Positions 18,954 to 27,490 of a stretch of DNA of 64,000 nt are shown here, piece by piece (position 1 is the stretch's first letter; the number at the start of each line of letters is the position of its first letter). The stretch covers positions 1 to 64,000 of the forward strand of contig JBKBKC010000011.1 of assembly GCA_046294265.1 (NCBI GenBank), written 5' to 3'. Below the pieces are notes generated by a model. It did not search any database. It was not told where the DNA came from and saw nothing but the letters and a program-made list of their open reading frames with translations. This DNA is from JBKBKC01 sp046294265. GTDB lineage: Bacteria; Pseudomonadota; Alphaproteobacteria; Rhodobacterales; Rhodobacteraceae. The translations under genes were made by a program, and so were the position numbers.

Positions 18954-20240
18954 TCAGACTTCTTCGATCCGCAGCGCCACGGGTGCGGCGACCAGCACGC
19001 CCGTCGCGGAAAACAGGCCCATCGCATGGGTCACGTCGTCGCGCGTGGCCTTGTGGGTTACGATCAGCACCGGGGCAACGCTGCCCTCATGCCCGTATTG
19101 CCGCATCCGGTCGATGGAGATGCCCGCCTCGCCCAGGGCCGTCGCGATCTTGGCCAGCGCGCCGGGCTTGTCCACCAGCGTCATGCGCAGATACCAGGCG
19201 GCAGGGGTGGCCACAGTGGCGGGGATCGGTGCGGCAAGGCTGGACGCAGGCTGGCCGAATGTGGGCATGCGCACACCCCGGGCCAGGTCGATCACATCCG
19301 CCATCACGGCGCTTGCCGTCGGGCCCGCACCTGCCCCCGCCCCGCGCAGCACGATCTGGCCCGCGGCGTCGCCCTCCAGCACCACCATGTTGGTGCCGCC
19401 CTGCAACTGCCCCAGCGGGCTGTCGGCAGGAACCAGACAGGGCGACATGCGCTGTTCCAGCCCCCGTCCCGTCATCTGCGCCACGCCCAAAAGCTTGATG
19501 CGATAGCCCATGTCGGCCGCATGACGGATGTCATCGACCGAGATGGCTCCAATCCCCTCCAGTTCCACCGCGTCAAAGGCGACCCGTGTGCCAAAGGCGA
19601 CGGCTGCCAGCAGGCTCAGCTTGTGGCCCGCGTCGATCCCGCCCACGTCAAGGTTGGGGTCGGCCTCCAGGTAGCCCAGCTGCCGCGCCTCCTCGAACAC
19701 CGTGGCATAAGGCAGTCCCGCCGCCTGCATGCGCGTCAGGATATAGTTGCAGGTGCCGTTCATCACGCCCATCACCCGGCGCATCCCGTTGGCGGCCAAC
19801 CCCTCGGTCAGCGCCTTCATCACCGGGATGCCCCCCGCCACGGCCGCCTCGAACCGGATCGCGCAGCCCGCCGCCTCGGCCGCCAGCGCCAGCGCATGGC
19901 CGTGATGGGCCAGCAGGGCCTTGTTGGCGGTGACCACATCGTGGCCCGCCGCAATCGCGGCCTCGGTCGCGTCCCGCGCGGCACCTTCGTGTCCGCCCAT
20001 CACCTCGATGAACACATCCACATCCTCGCGTCGCGCCAACGCCACAGGATCGGCCTCCCAGGCATATCCCGACAGGTCGGCGTCGCGATTCTTGTGGCGG
20101 TCCCGGGCGCTGACGGCCACGATCCGCACCTCGCGGCCTGCACGGGCGGCGATGAGGGCCGCATGGCGCTGCACGATCTGAACGACGCCGATGCCCACCG
20201 TGCCAAGACCGGCCAGACCAAGACGCAGGGGGGCGGGCAT
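18954..20240 (-). CDS. hom: homoserine dehydrogenase
   Basis: A 428-residue NAD(P)-dependent enzyme converting aspartate semialdehyde to homoserine in the threonine/methionine branch. The N-terminal Rossmann motif GLAGLGTVGIGVV lies at residues 8-20. The catalytic domain contains TANKALLAHHG and the GTCNYILTRM segment typical of homoserine dehydrogenases. The C-terminal 80 residues form an ACT domain (YLRMTLVDKPGALAKIA), which normally gives feedback inhibition by threonine. The ATG at 20240 has a GAGG ribosome binding site 7 bases upstream; the open frame continues further up without family-like content. No other threonine gene is adjacent. Confidence 0.93.
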   Translation of the reverse strand: MPAPLRLGLAGLGTVGIGVVQIVQRHAALIAARAGREVRIVAVSARDRHKNRDADLSGYAWEADPVALARREDVDVFIEVMGGHEGAARDATEAAIAAGHDVVTANKALLAHHGHALALAAEAAGCAIRFEAAVAGGIPVMKALTEGLAANGMRRVMGVMNGTCNYILTRMQAAGLPYATVFEEARQLGYLEADPNLDVGGIDAGHKLSLLAAVAFGTRVAFDAVELEGIGAISVDDIRHAADMGYRIKLLGVAQMTGRGLEQRMSPCLVPADSPLGQLQGGTNMVVLEGDAAGQIVLRGAGAGAGPTASAVMADVIDLARGVRMPTFGQPASSLAAPIPATVATPAAWYLRMTLVDKPGALAKIATALGEAGISIDRMRQYGHEGSVAPVLIVTHKATRDDVTHAMGLFSATGVLVAAPVALRIEEV

Positions 20241-20334
20241 GAAGAACCTCACGGATTGCCGGATGCGCCTTGCGGCATAGCGGTTTGCCACGGCCTGTGC
20301 AACGCGGGCCCGCGCGGGCTTGCAGGCACGCCCG

Positions 20335-20577
20335 TCAGGCGGCGGGCCGCGTCCGGATCGCGGCGGCCCGCGCACGCAGGGCGGCAGCCCGCGCGATCAG
20401 CGCGGCCCGCGTCGCATCGTTGCCGAGTGGCGCGGTTTCCATTGCAAGAACCTGGTCCGTTGGCAGCAGGCGCGGCGCCGGCGCGTCGGCATGGGGCAAC
20501 CCGGCCCGGTCCACCTCAGGGAATCCGGCGCAGGCGGCCAGAAGGCAGGGCAGGGCAAGGCGCAGGATCACATGCAT
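20335..20577 (-). CDS. small lipoprotein
   Basis: An 80-residue protein with a classic lipoprotein signal: MHVILRLALPCLLAAC, where LAAC is the lipobox and Cys16 the acylation site. The mature part is about 64 residues, with a proline-rich start and an Ala/Arg helix (AALIARAAALRARAAAIR) at the end. A longer upstream start is possible but would bury the signal peptide. It is on the hom strand, 95 bases upstream of that gene. Function unknown; probably anchored to the inner or outer membrane facing the periplasm. Confidence 0.6.
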   Translation of the reverse strand: MHVILRLALPCLLAACAGFPEVDRAGLPHADAPAPRLLPTDQVLAMETAPLGNDATRAALIARAAALRARAAAIRTRPAA

Positions 20578-20690
20578 CGCGCGCACAATAGGCATGCCGC
20601 CCGTGCCGGGCAAGCCGTCGGCGCATCCCGGCGGCGCCCCCACGCTCCTGCCTGTGATCTTCTTTCGTCCCCAAATATCCCACGGGGGGT

Positions 20691-20768
20691 GCGGGGGGTG
20701 TGAAACCCCCCGCTTCCTGACGGTGGGGTGCGGGGGGTGTGAAACCCCCCGCTTCCTGACGGTGGGGT
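20691..20768. repeat. 39-bp tandem hairpin repeat (two full copies plus partial flanks)
   Basis: Unit of 39 bases at 20691-20729 and 20730-20768. Each holds the hairpin GCGGGGGGT-GTGAA-ACCCCCCGC followed by TTCCTGACGGTGGGGT. A degenerate third copy begins at 20769. The flank CTTCTTTCGTCCCCAAATAT on the left is a motif often seen beside such hairpins in Rhodobacteraceae. It lies between the lipoprotein and pirin genes and may act as a terminator for either strand. The copies are exact over the unit, so they arose recently or are kept homogeneous. Confidence 0.8.
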
Positions 20769-20805
20769 GCTGGGGACATGACCCCGCCCCCGCGCGCCAT
20801 GTCGG

Positions 20806-21717
20806 TCAGTGCGCGGCCTTGATGAAAGTGCCGTTGCGCAGATCGCGCATGGCCTGCTCGATCTCGGCCTCGCTGTTCATCACGATCGGCCCGTGCCAGG
20901 CCACCGGCTCCTTCAGGGGCTGGCCCGAGATCAGCAGAAACCGGATACCCCGCGGTCCCGCCGTCACCGTCACCTCGTCGCCCGTGCCGAACCGCACCAG
21001 CGTGCGGTTTCCCGACAGGTCGCGGATGTTCACCTCCTGCCCCGCGATCTCTTTCTCCAGCAACACGCCCTGCGGTGCTTCGGCATCGCGGAAATTCCCC
21101 GACCCCTCGAACACATAGGCAAAAGCGCGCCGCCAGCGGTCAAGTTTGAAGGTGCGGCGCTTTCCGGCGGGCACGAAGATGTCCAGGTATTGCGGATCGG
21201 CGGCGATGCCGTCCACCGGGCCTGTCTTGCCCCAGAACGACCCCACGATCACCTTTACCCGCGTGCCGTCATCCTCGACGATCTCGGGGATGTCGGCCCC
21301 CTTCACGTCCTGGTAGCGCGGCGCGGTCATCTTCAGCGCGGCGGGCAGGTTGGCCCAAAGCTGAAAGCCGTGCATCTGTCCGGTGGCGTTGCCCTGCGGC
21401 ATCTCCTGGTGCAGGATGCCCGAACCTGCGGTCATCCATTGCACGTCGCCCCCGGTCAGTGTGCCGCGATTTCCCAGGCTGTCGCCATGCTCCACGCTGC
21501 CCGAAAGGACATAGGTGATCGTCTCGATGCCCCGATGCGGGTGCCAGGGAAAGCCGCGGGCGTAGGCGCGCGGGTCGTCGTTGCGGAAATCGTCAAAGAG
21601 AAGGAACGGGTCCGACACCTCCGGCGTCCCAAAGCCAAAGGCGCGGTGCAGGTGGACGCCTGCGCCCTCCATCGTCGGGCGGGCGGGGGATTGTTCAAGA
21701 ACGGGACGGATCGACAT
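20806..21717 (-). CDS. pirin family protein (cupin)
   Basis: A 303-residue bicupin. The N-terminal cupin shows the metal-binding histidines of pirins: HPHRGIETITYVLSG, then HGDS and HQE. Further family segments are GFQLWANLP and the C-terminal VAWHGPIVMNS. Pirins are Fe(II)-binding proteins, some with quercetin 2,3-dioxygenase activity and some acting as redox co-regulators. The ATG at 21717 follows a GGAGACCTCAG ribosome binding site; the open frame continues upstream without similarity. It stands alone and is divergent from the membrane protein gene at 21892. Confidence 0.88.
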   Translation of the reverse strand: MSIRPVLEQSPARPTMEGAGVHLHRAFGFGTPEVSDPFLLFDDFRNDDPRAYARGFPWHPHRGIETITYVLSGSVEHGDSLGNRGTLTGGDVQWMTAGSGILHQEMPQGNATGQMHGFQLWANLPAALKMTAPRYQDVKGADIPEIVEDDGTRVKVIVGSFWGKTGPVDGIAADPQYLDIFVPAGKRRTFKLDRWRRAFAYVFEGSGNFRDAEAPQGVLLEKEIAGQEVNIRDLSGNRTLVRFGTGDEVTVTAGPRGIRFLLISGQPLKEPVAWHGPIVMNSEAEIEQAMRDLRNGTFIKAAH

Positions 21718-21891
21718 CTGAGGTCTCCCAAAAACTGTATTGCCCGCAAGGTAGGGGCTTGGCGGCGCTCGGACAATCTGCACTGCCGGGTGGACAACGT
21801 GCATGGCTGCACAATGGGGCGATCGCCTGCCGGAATCGGCAGCGCCGCACGGGATTGCCAGCGGCGGCGCGACACCGTAACCGAGGGCCAC

Positions 21892-22434
21892 ATGCCATGC
21901 CGCCAAGCGAGCCCGCCGATGCAGGACGACGATGACCAGCGCGATGCCGACGCCGAAGCCGACGCCCGGCGGGTGATCGCGCGGCTTTATCCGTCAGCCC
22001 CGCGCCGGGCCTTCGGGGCCGGCGTGCTGGTGGCGCTGGGGGCCTTGCTGCTGTGGGTGGCGTTTGTCGTGCCGCCGCAGGACTTTGGCTGGAGGGTGTT
22101 CCTGCTGGCCGCAGGGGCGTTGGCGATCTGGGGGGCGCTGCGCCTTTGGCAGGCCACGGCTCAGGGCCTGGAACTGACCGCCACCGAACTGCGCGAGGAT
22201 GGCGGCCGGGTCCTCGCGCGACTGTCCGAGGTGCGCGAGGTGGCGCGCGGGGCGCTGGCCTTCAAGCCGTCCAACGGGTTCCTGCTGGTGCTCGACCGCC
22301 CCGGCCCCGGCGTCTGGGCGCCGGGCCTGTGGTGGCGCGTGGGGCGGCGGGTCGGGGTTGGCGGCGTGACTTCGGGGCAAGAGGCACGGTTCATGGCCGA
22401 AACGATCGCAACCCTGATCGCGCCGCGCGACTGA
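21892..22434 (+). CDS. two-TM membrane protein of unknown function
   Basis: A 180-residue protein. The N-terminus is acidic (MQDDDDQRDADAEADA from the second ATG). Two transmembrane helices follow at about residues 40-60 (GAGVLVALGALLLWVAF) and 68-88. A cytoplasmic domain of about 90 residues resembles a PH-like fold (LTATELREDGGRVLARLSEV, GFLLVLDRPGPGVW). The ATG at 21892 has a GAGGG site; an alternative start at 21919 has none. Proteins of this layout are common and uncharacterised in Rhodobacterales. Confidence 0.65.
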   Translation: MPCRQASPPMQDDDDQRDADAEADARRVIARLYPSAPRRAFGAGVLVALGALLLWVAFVVPPQDFGWRVFLLAAGALAIWGALRLWQATAQGLELTATELREDGGRVLARLSEVREVARGALAFKPSNGFLLVLDRPGPGVWAPGLWWRVGRRVGVGGVTSGQEARFMAETIATLIAPRD

Positions 22435-22470
22435 CGATCGCCCCCCGCTCGCTCCGCAGAGACCTGTGCT

Positions 22471-23061
22471 TTACTGAAACACGATCCGGGGCGAATATCG
22501 TGGCGGTGTCACGATGAATTCCTGGAACGTCATCGGCTGCAAGCCCGGAAGCTCGGCAAAGCCCAGCGACAGCGACGGCGTGAAATCCAATGCCGCCTCC
22601 AGGATGATCGCGGTGCGCCCGTCGGTCATGTCGGGGATGCGGTCCTGCATCGAAGCGACTGACGCCGTGGTCAGCGCCGCCATGCCCGAGGGCGAGCTGG
22701 ACCATTCCACGACAAAACGGTTCTCTGCCTCGTTCCACATGATTGAGGTTACCCGCAGCCGAACGGACTGATCGCTCGCCAGCATCGAATCCATCGTCTG
22801 GCGCACGCCGTTCAGATAGGCGGCGTTGATCGTGCGCTGCTCGCGCGACACAAGGTCGGACATGGCATAGGCGACCTTCTGCAGGTCGGTCATCGTCCGG
22901 TAGGCGTCCCAGTACGAGTAGAGCGCGATATACCCCCACAGCATGAAGGGCACGATCAGCACCGCCTCGACCAGCATGTAGCCGTCCTCGCCCCGGCGGA
23001 AGCGGCGCAAGGCTGCCCTCAGCGAAAAACGGCGACGGGGGGACATACGGCGGTTCCTCAC
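22471..23061 (-). CDS. TadE/TadF-like pilus assembly protein
   Basis: A 196-residue protein that starts with a basic stretch, then the TadE-like motif GEDGYMLVEAVLIVPFMLWGYIALYSY: a pseudopilin-type cleavage region followed by one membrane helix. The C-terminal part is extracytoplasmic. The start is GTG at 23061, overlapping the upstream stop (GTGA); an ATG at 23046 is the alternative. It is the last of three overlapping genes and belongs to the Flp/Tad tight-adherence machinery as a minor pilin. The other tad genes (cpaA-F, tadB/C) are not in the window. Confidence 0.75.
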   Translation of the reverse strand: MRNRRMSPRRRFSLRAALRRFRRGEDGYMLVEAVLIVPFMLWGYIALYSYWDAYRTMTDLQKVAYAMSDLVSREQRTINAAYLNGVRQTMDSMLASDQSVRLRVTSIMWNEAENRFVVEWSSSPSGMAALTTASVASMQDRIPDMTDGRTAIILEAALDFTPSLSLGFAELPGLQPMTFQEFIVTPPRYSPRIVFQ

Positions 23062-23609
23062 GGTTCGTTCACGAAAGAGGCGACGCTGACCAGCGCATAG
23101 CCGCCCTGGGTGTCGCGCACGATGGCGGCGCCGATATTGGCCCCCGGAAAGATGGCGTCCTGGATCACGCAGACCCGCACCAGCATCAATTCATTCTCGA
23201 CGCCCGGGTTCGGCAACAGCGACGGATTGATCGGCTCGTCGCGGTCAAAGCAGGTCGTGGCCCCGGCGGGCAGGTTCCAGTTGGTCGTCACGACAGGCCG
23301 CAACTCGATGCGGATCGTCGCGTCGCACTCGCGCAGGAACGGGGCGCGGTTGCAAATCTCGTCCTTCAGCGTGTCATGCGTCGGCGCGTTCAGCCGCCCC
23401 AGCCGCAACTCGCGCACGGTCAGATCAACGGCACGGTCCAGCATGATCTGCCGCGTCATGTACATCCCGCTTTCGAAGGCGGCCATGAACACCATCATCA
23501 TCACCGGCATCACGATTACCAGTTCGACCATCGCCCCCCCGTCCTCGCGCCGCCCGAAGCGGGCCAGCGCGCGGCGCAGACGGCCGAGGATGGGAGGGCA
23601 AGCGATCAT
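23058..23609 (-). CDS. tadE: TadE family minor pilin
   Basis: A 183-residue protein with the TadE signature RREDGGAMVELVIVMPVMMMVFMAAFESGMYMTR split across a prepilin-like cleavage site and one membrane helix at residues 20-45. The extracytoplasmic part has four cysteines (NRAPFLRECDATIR, TTCFDRDEP, VRVCVIQD) that may form disulfides. It overlaps TadG upstream by four bases (ATGA) and the next TadE/F-like gene downstream. Expected to act in assembly of Flp pili at the cell envelope. Confidence 0.82.
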   Translation of the reverse strand: MIACPPILGRLRRALARFGRREDGGAMVELVIVMPVMMMVFMAAFESGMYMTRQIMLDRAVDLTVRELRLGRLNAPTHDTLKDEICNRAPFLRECDATIRIELRPVVTTNWNLPAGATTCFDRDEPINPSLLPNPGVENELMLVRVCVIQDAIFPGANIGAAIVRDTQGGYALVSVASFVNEP

Positions 23610-25276
23610 TGCGTCAGCCTCAGCTGGCTGATGTTGGCCGCGATGGCGCGGAAGGCGGTGCGGATTTCCAGGCCCTGTGCGTCGAAGTAGTGGGCGGGCG
23701 AGGACGCGCAGCTTTCAATCGCCGCCTTGCCCTGCGGGCTTGTCTCGAAGGCAATGCCGTAGATGATCACGTTGCGGTTCTTGGCAAGGTTGCACACCGA
23801 GTGAAGTTGCGCGTCCATCGTGTTGATCGCGGTCTGGCTGCGGAAATTGGACATCCAGGTGTTGTAGGTGTTGGTGCGGCTGGTGTTGTCGGTGCCAAGT
23901 GCCCGCGCGTAAAGCTGCCATGCCAACCATTGCAGCCGCGTCCGCGCCCAGACCTGCGGCCAGGTCTGTTGCGTGTAGCCGCTCAACACATTCGACCGCC
24001 ATTCGCCAGCACCGGAGTTGCGGGCGGGGTAGAAATATTCATTGCTGCCGGCAGCGGAAGGACGGCCCGAGGTGTGGCGGATCGCATAGGCGTTGTCGGT
24101 GGCAGAATACCAGATCGGCGCGTTACCCGACTTGTAGGCGGTGTTCACCCGATCCTCCGGGAAATGCTCGCCGTCCGTCATCAGGATGATGACCTTCATC
24201 GACTCCTCGTCGTCCCAGTCATATGGGCGGCCGGCAAACACCGCAGGCACCTGTCCCTCAGCGATCAATTCGTTGATCAGCGGGCGCTGCGCAGGATCGA
24301 GCAGCGTCAGCCCCCAGCGGACGCCCGCGTTGATCGAGGTGGCACCGACCACCCGCATCCCCTGGATGTGGGCGTTGAGGCTGGGGATGTCGGTGGACAT
24401 CACGCGCACGAAATTCTCGGCATAGGGCGGGCACCAGTTGTTGGTGATGGTCCCGCTGGCGTTTACCGAATGACCTTGAGGGGCAAGGTAGGAGGTGTTG
24501 CGCGTGGTGGTCGAATAGGTGTCGGCATGCGCCGTCATCGGCAACGCAAGGGTGCGTGACATGGTCAGCGTGGAATAGACGCTGGTCGGCAGGTCGACGC
24601 ATTGCACGTTGGGATTGCCGCTGAAGGCGGTCGCGTTGAACTTGGACCGCAGTTGCGGGCCCAGGTTGACCTGCCCGTTGTAGGGCACAAGCGAAATGCC
24701 GATGCGATCGTCCGCATCGTTGCCGAGCACGGTTTCGACAAATTCCCGGGCTGCGATCTTGAGGTTCGCCTCCCGGCCGTTCTGCAGCATCGAGCCCGAA
24801 ATATCGAGCACCATCGCGATCTCGACATTGTTGATCCGCTGTTCCGCGCCACTGCTCGCGGGCACTTCGAAGGTCGGCACACCCACCATCTGCATGAAGA
24901 AGTTGCGCAGGCCCGCGCTTGCATCGGCCTCGACGTTGCGGAAGTTCAGGCCCTCGGTCACGGTCACGTCGGTCAGGTATTGCCGCAGGTCGGCCTTGTC
25001 CATGTAGTCGTTCACGACCACCTCGGGGTCGAGGTTCTGGGTCAGCGAGGCCGCCGCCAGAACCGAGCGGTCCAGCGTCTGCTGCAGCGCGACGCGGCGC
25101 TGTTCATAGCGCATCACATCCACCGCGATGCCCCCCAGCATCACCATCAGAAGGAACAGGACCATCCCGAAGACGAAGAGCGATCCATCCTCGTCCTTGC
25201 GGAAGCGGTGCAGGCACGGGCCGGCGCCGCGAAAGCGGCGCGGTTGGGTCAGGCGGGGCTCGGTGCGACGGGGCAT
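23606..25276 (-). CDS. tadG: TadG-like protein with N-terminal Tad helix and VWA domain
   Basis: A 556-residue protein. After a basic leader the Tad motif DEDGSLFVFGMVLFLLMVMLGG forms one membrane helix (about residues 28-50). A von Willebrand A domain follows, with the MIDAS sequence VLDISGSM near residue 155 and a further metal-site Asp in ILMTDGEH. The C-terminus ends with FDAQGLEIRTAFRAIAANI, normal for the family. It is the first gene of a three-gene overlapping unit with two TadE-like genes. It likely sits in the periplasm or at the surface and helps Flp pilus assembly and adhesion. Confidence 0.85.
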   Translation of the reverse strand: MPRRTEPRLTQPRRFRGAGPCLHRFRKDEDGSLFVFGMVLFLLMVMLGGIAVDVMRYEQRRVALQQTLDRSVLAAASLTQNLDPEVVVNDYMDKADLRQYLTDVTVTEGLNFRNVEADASAGLRNFFMQMVGVPTFEVPASSGAEQRINNVEIAMVLDISGSMLQNGREANLKIAAREFVETVLGNDADDRIGISLVPYNGQVNLGPQLRSKFNATAFSGNPNVQCVDLPTSVYSTLTMSRTLALPMTAHADTYSTTTRNTSYLAPQGHSVNASGTITNNWCPPYAENFVRVMSTDIPSLNAHIQGMRVVGATSINAGVRWGLTLLDPAQRPLINELIAEGQVPAVFAGRPYDWDDEESMKVIILMTDGEHFPEDRVNTAYKSGNAPIWYSATDNAYAIRHTSGRPSAAGSNEYFYPARNSGAGEWRSNVLSGYTQQTWPQVWARTRLQWLAWQLYARALGTDNTSRTNTYNTWMSNFRSQTAINTMDAQLHSVCNLAKNRNVIIYGIAFETSPQGKAAIESCASSPAHYFDAQGLEIRTAFRAIAANISQLRLTQ

Positions 25277-25783
25277 GTCACAATCCTTGGTTGCGGGCCA
25301 TGGCAGGGCCCGTGAATGGGGTCACGTCAAAGGGTCGCTCCGGCCGGTCCCGTTGACCGGAAATACCGGCCAATTGGTGAACGGATGACCCGGTGCGGGT
25401 CTGTCCACCCGTCAAATGCAGATCGGGTTGGGGCAGAATTGTGGCAGCGAAAATGGCCATCGCGGGAAATTCGACAGGGCCGGAAACGGTTCTGCGCGGG
25501 GGGTTGCATTGTCGTTGTGGCGGCGACAGCGGGAAGGCATGGCCGCCCCCGACAGCGCCTTTCTTGCGCCGTCAAGATTAACAGGCGGGGCCGACCCGCC
25601 CGCCGTTTCCACCCTGCGAATCACTTGTCATGCAGGGCGCCCGCCCGCGTTCCGCGGCCTGACCCGCCTGGAAAAAACGCGCAGGCCCCCCGATTTCCGG
25701 GGTGCGGCAGGCCGCCGGATCGGGCTAGGCTGCACAGCGGGGCGGGCACTGGCGCCACGCCCGATGGTCAGGGAGCACATTCG
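25277..25783. other. intergenic promoter region between divergent tadG and glutamate dehydrogenase
   Basis: 507 bases holding the promoters of both divergent units. An imperfect dyad GGCCGGTCC...GGAAATACCGGCC lies at about 25341-25372 near the tadG start. No small gene or RNA is recognisable; the open frames here are not coding-like. Confidence 0.4.
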
Positions 25784-27229
25784 ATGCAGGCACATCCCCA
25801 CGCCGCCTCAGGCGAGCCGAGTTTTCGCGAGTCTGTGGATCTGATGTTCAACCGGGCAGTGCGCCTCATGGACCTCGGCCCGGGGCTGGAGCAGAAGATC
25901 CGCGTCTGCAACTCCACCTACACCGTGCGTTTCGGGGTCCGCCTGCGCGGCAAGATCGAGACGTTCACGGGCTACCGCTCGGTCCATTCCGAACACATGG
26001 AGCCGGTCAAGGGCGGCATCCGCTACGCCCTGTCGGTGAACCAGGACGAGGTGGAGGCGCTGGCGGCGCTGATGACCTACAAATGCGCACTGGTGGAGAC
26101 GCCGTTCGGCGGCTCGAAAGGGGGCCTGTGCATCGACCCGCGCGCCTGGGACGCGCATGAGCTGGAGCTGATCACCCGGCGCTTCGCCTATGAGCTGATC
26201 AAGCGCGACCTGATCCACCCCGCACAGAACGTGCCCGCCCCCGACATGGGCACCGGCGAGCGCGAGATGGCCTGGATCGCCGACCAGTACATGCGGATGA
26301 ACACCACCGACATCAACGGCCGTGCCTGCGTGACCGGCAAGCCGCCGCATGCGGGCGGCATCCAGGGCCGGGTGGAGGCGACGGGGCGCGGCGTGCAGTA
26401 TGCCCTGCGCGAGTTCTTCCGCTATCCCGAGGATGTGGCCAAGGCGAGCCTCACCGGCGGTCTCGACGGCAAGCGGGTGATCGTGCAGGGCCTCGGCAAC
26501 GTGGGGTACCACGCCGCGAAGTTCCTGAGCGAGGAGGACGGCTGCAAGATCATTGCCGTGATCGAACGCGACGGCGCTGTGGTCAGCGAGGACGGCTTGA
26601 ACATCGAGGAGCTGCGCGGCTGGATCGCCAAGCACGGCACGATCAGGGGCTATACCGAGGGGGCATTCACCGAGGACGGCGCCGCGCTGCTGGAGGCCGA
26701 CTGCGACATCCTCATTCCGGCGGCGATGGAGGGGGTGATCCATCTGGGCAATGCAGCGCGGGTGAAGGCGCCCCTGATCATCGAGGCGGCGAACGGCCCG
26801 GTGACCTTCGGCGCCGACGAGATCCTGCGAAAGCGCGGCTGCGTGATCATCCCCGACATGTATGCCAACGCGGGCGGCGTGACGGTCAGCTATTTCGAAT
26901 GGGTCAAGAACCTGTCGCATATCCGCTTTGGCCGGATGCAGCGCCGGGCGGAAGAAGCCCGCCACCAGCTCTTGGTGGACGAACTGGAGCGGCTCTCGGC
27001 CGACAAGGGGCTGGGCTGGACGCTGTCGCCGGGGTTCAAGGACCGCTATCTGCGCGGCGCGGGCGAGCTGGAGCTGGTGCGCTCGGGACTCGATGACACG
27101 ATGCGCACGGCCTATCAGGCAATGCGCGCGGTCTGGCACGGGCGCGAGGATGTCGAGGACCTGCGGGTGGCGGCCTATATCGTGTCGATCAGCCGGGTGG
27201 CCGCAACCTATCAGTCGAAGGGGCTTTGA
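25784..27229 (+). CDS. gdhA: glutamate dehydrogenase (Glu/Leu/Phe/Val family)
   Basis: A 481-residue enzyme interconverting glutamate and 2-oxoglutarate plus ammonia. The catalytic Lys is in TPFGGSKGGL near residue 110 and the catalytic Asp in PAPDMGTGE. The Rossmann motif is VIVQGLGNVG near 230, followed by AANGPVT and the C-terminal helical tail. Length is slightly above the usual 410-450. The ATG at 25784 is chosen because upstream codons lack similarity and a GGGAG site precedes it. It stands alone. It would drain or supply the 2-oxoglutarate produced by the arabinose pathway further downstream, although nothing shows direct co-regulation. Confidence 0.9.
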   Translation: MQAHPHAASGEPSFRESVDLMFNRAVRLMDLGPGLEQKIRVCNSTYTVRFGVRLRGKIETFTGYRSVHSEHMEPVKGGIRYALSVNQDEVEALAALMTYKCALVETPFGGSKGGLCIDPRAWDAHELELITRRFAYELIKRDLIHPAQNVPAPDMGTGEREMAWIADQYMRMNTTDINGRACVTGKPPHAGGIQGRVEATGRGVQYALREFFRYPEDVAKASLTGGLDGKRVIVQGLGNVGYHAAKFLSEEDGCKIIAVIERDGAVVSEDGLNIEELRGWIAKHGTIRGYTEGAFTEDGAALLEADCDILIPAAMEGVIHLGNAARVKAPLIIEAANGPVTFGADEILRKRGCVIIPDMYANAGGVTVSYFEWVKNLSHIRFGRMQRRAEEARHQLLVDELERLSADKGLGWTLSPGFKDRYLRGAGELELVRSGLDDTMRTAYQAMRAVWHGREDVEDLRVAAYIVSISRVAATYQSKGL

Positions 27230-27263
27230 CGCGGACAGGGCGGCGGCAGGCATGACCGGGCAA

Positions 27264-27281
27264 GGGGGGGCACGCCCCCCC
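27264..27281 (+). terminator. GC hairpin after glutamate dehydrogenase
   Basis: Seven G residues, CACG loop, seven C residues, 34 bases after the gene stop, then TTGG. A second imperfect G/C-rich stem follows to about 27363. Rho-independent-like but without a T-run; likely transcript end or mRNA stabiliser. Confidence 0.5.
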
Positions 27282-27420
27282 TTGGACCCCCTGCCGCCCG
27301 TGTCGGAGGCCGCGGCTCGGGCGGGTCATGGGGGCGCTGCCCCCGCCCTTGGGGGCAAGGCCCGGCGTGGCGCGAAACCGCATGGCGCGATGCCCCGCCA
27401 TGCGCCAGGATGACACGCAT

Positions 27421-27450
27421 ATGACCAAAGGATGACGAAAGGATCACGAC
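27421..27450 (+). repeat. 11-bp tandem repeat upstream of the GAF-Fis regulator
   Basis: ATGACCAAAGG is followed directly by ATGACGAAAGG and then ATCACGAC, an 11-base period repeated about 2.7 times, ending 40 bases before the regulator ATG. The spacing of one helical turn suits side-by-side protein binding. It could also be simple slippage. Confidence 0.45.
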
Positions 27451-27490
27451 CGCCGGACCGGCCCGCCATCGCAGCATAAGGGAGGATGTC

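Noticed and set aside
20682..20780. CRISPR-like array
   Set aside because: The repeats are contiguous with no spacers and there are no cas genes.
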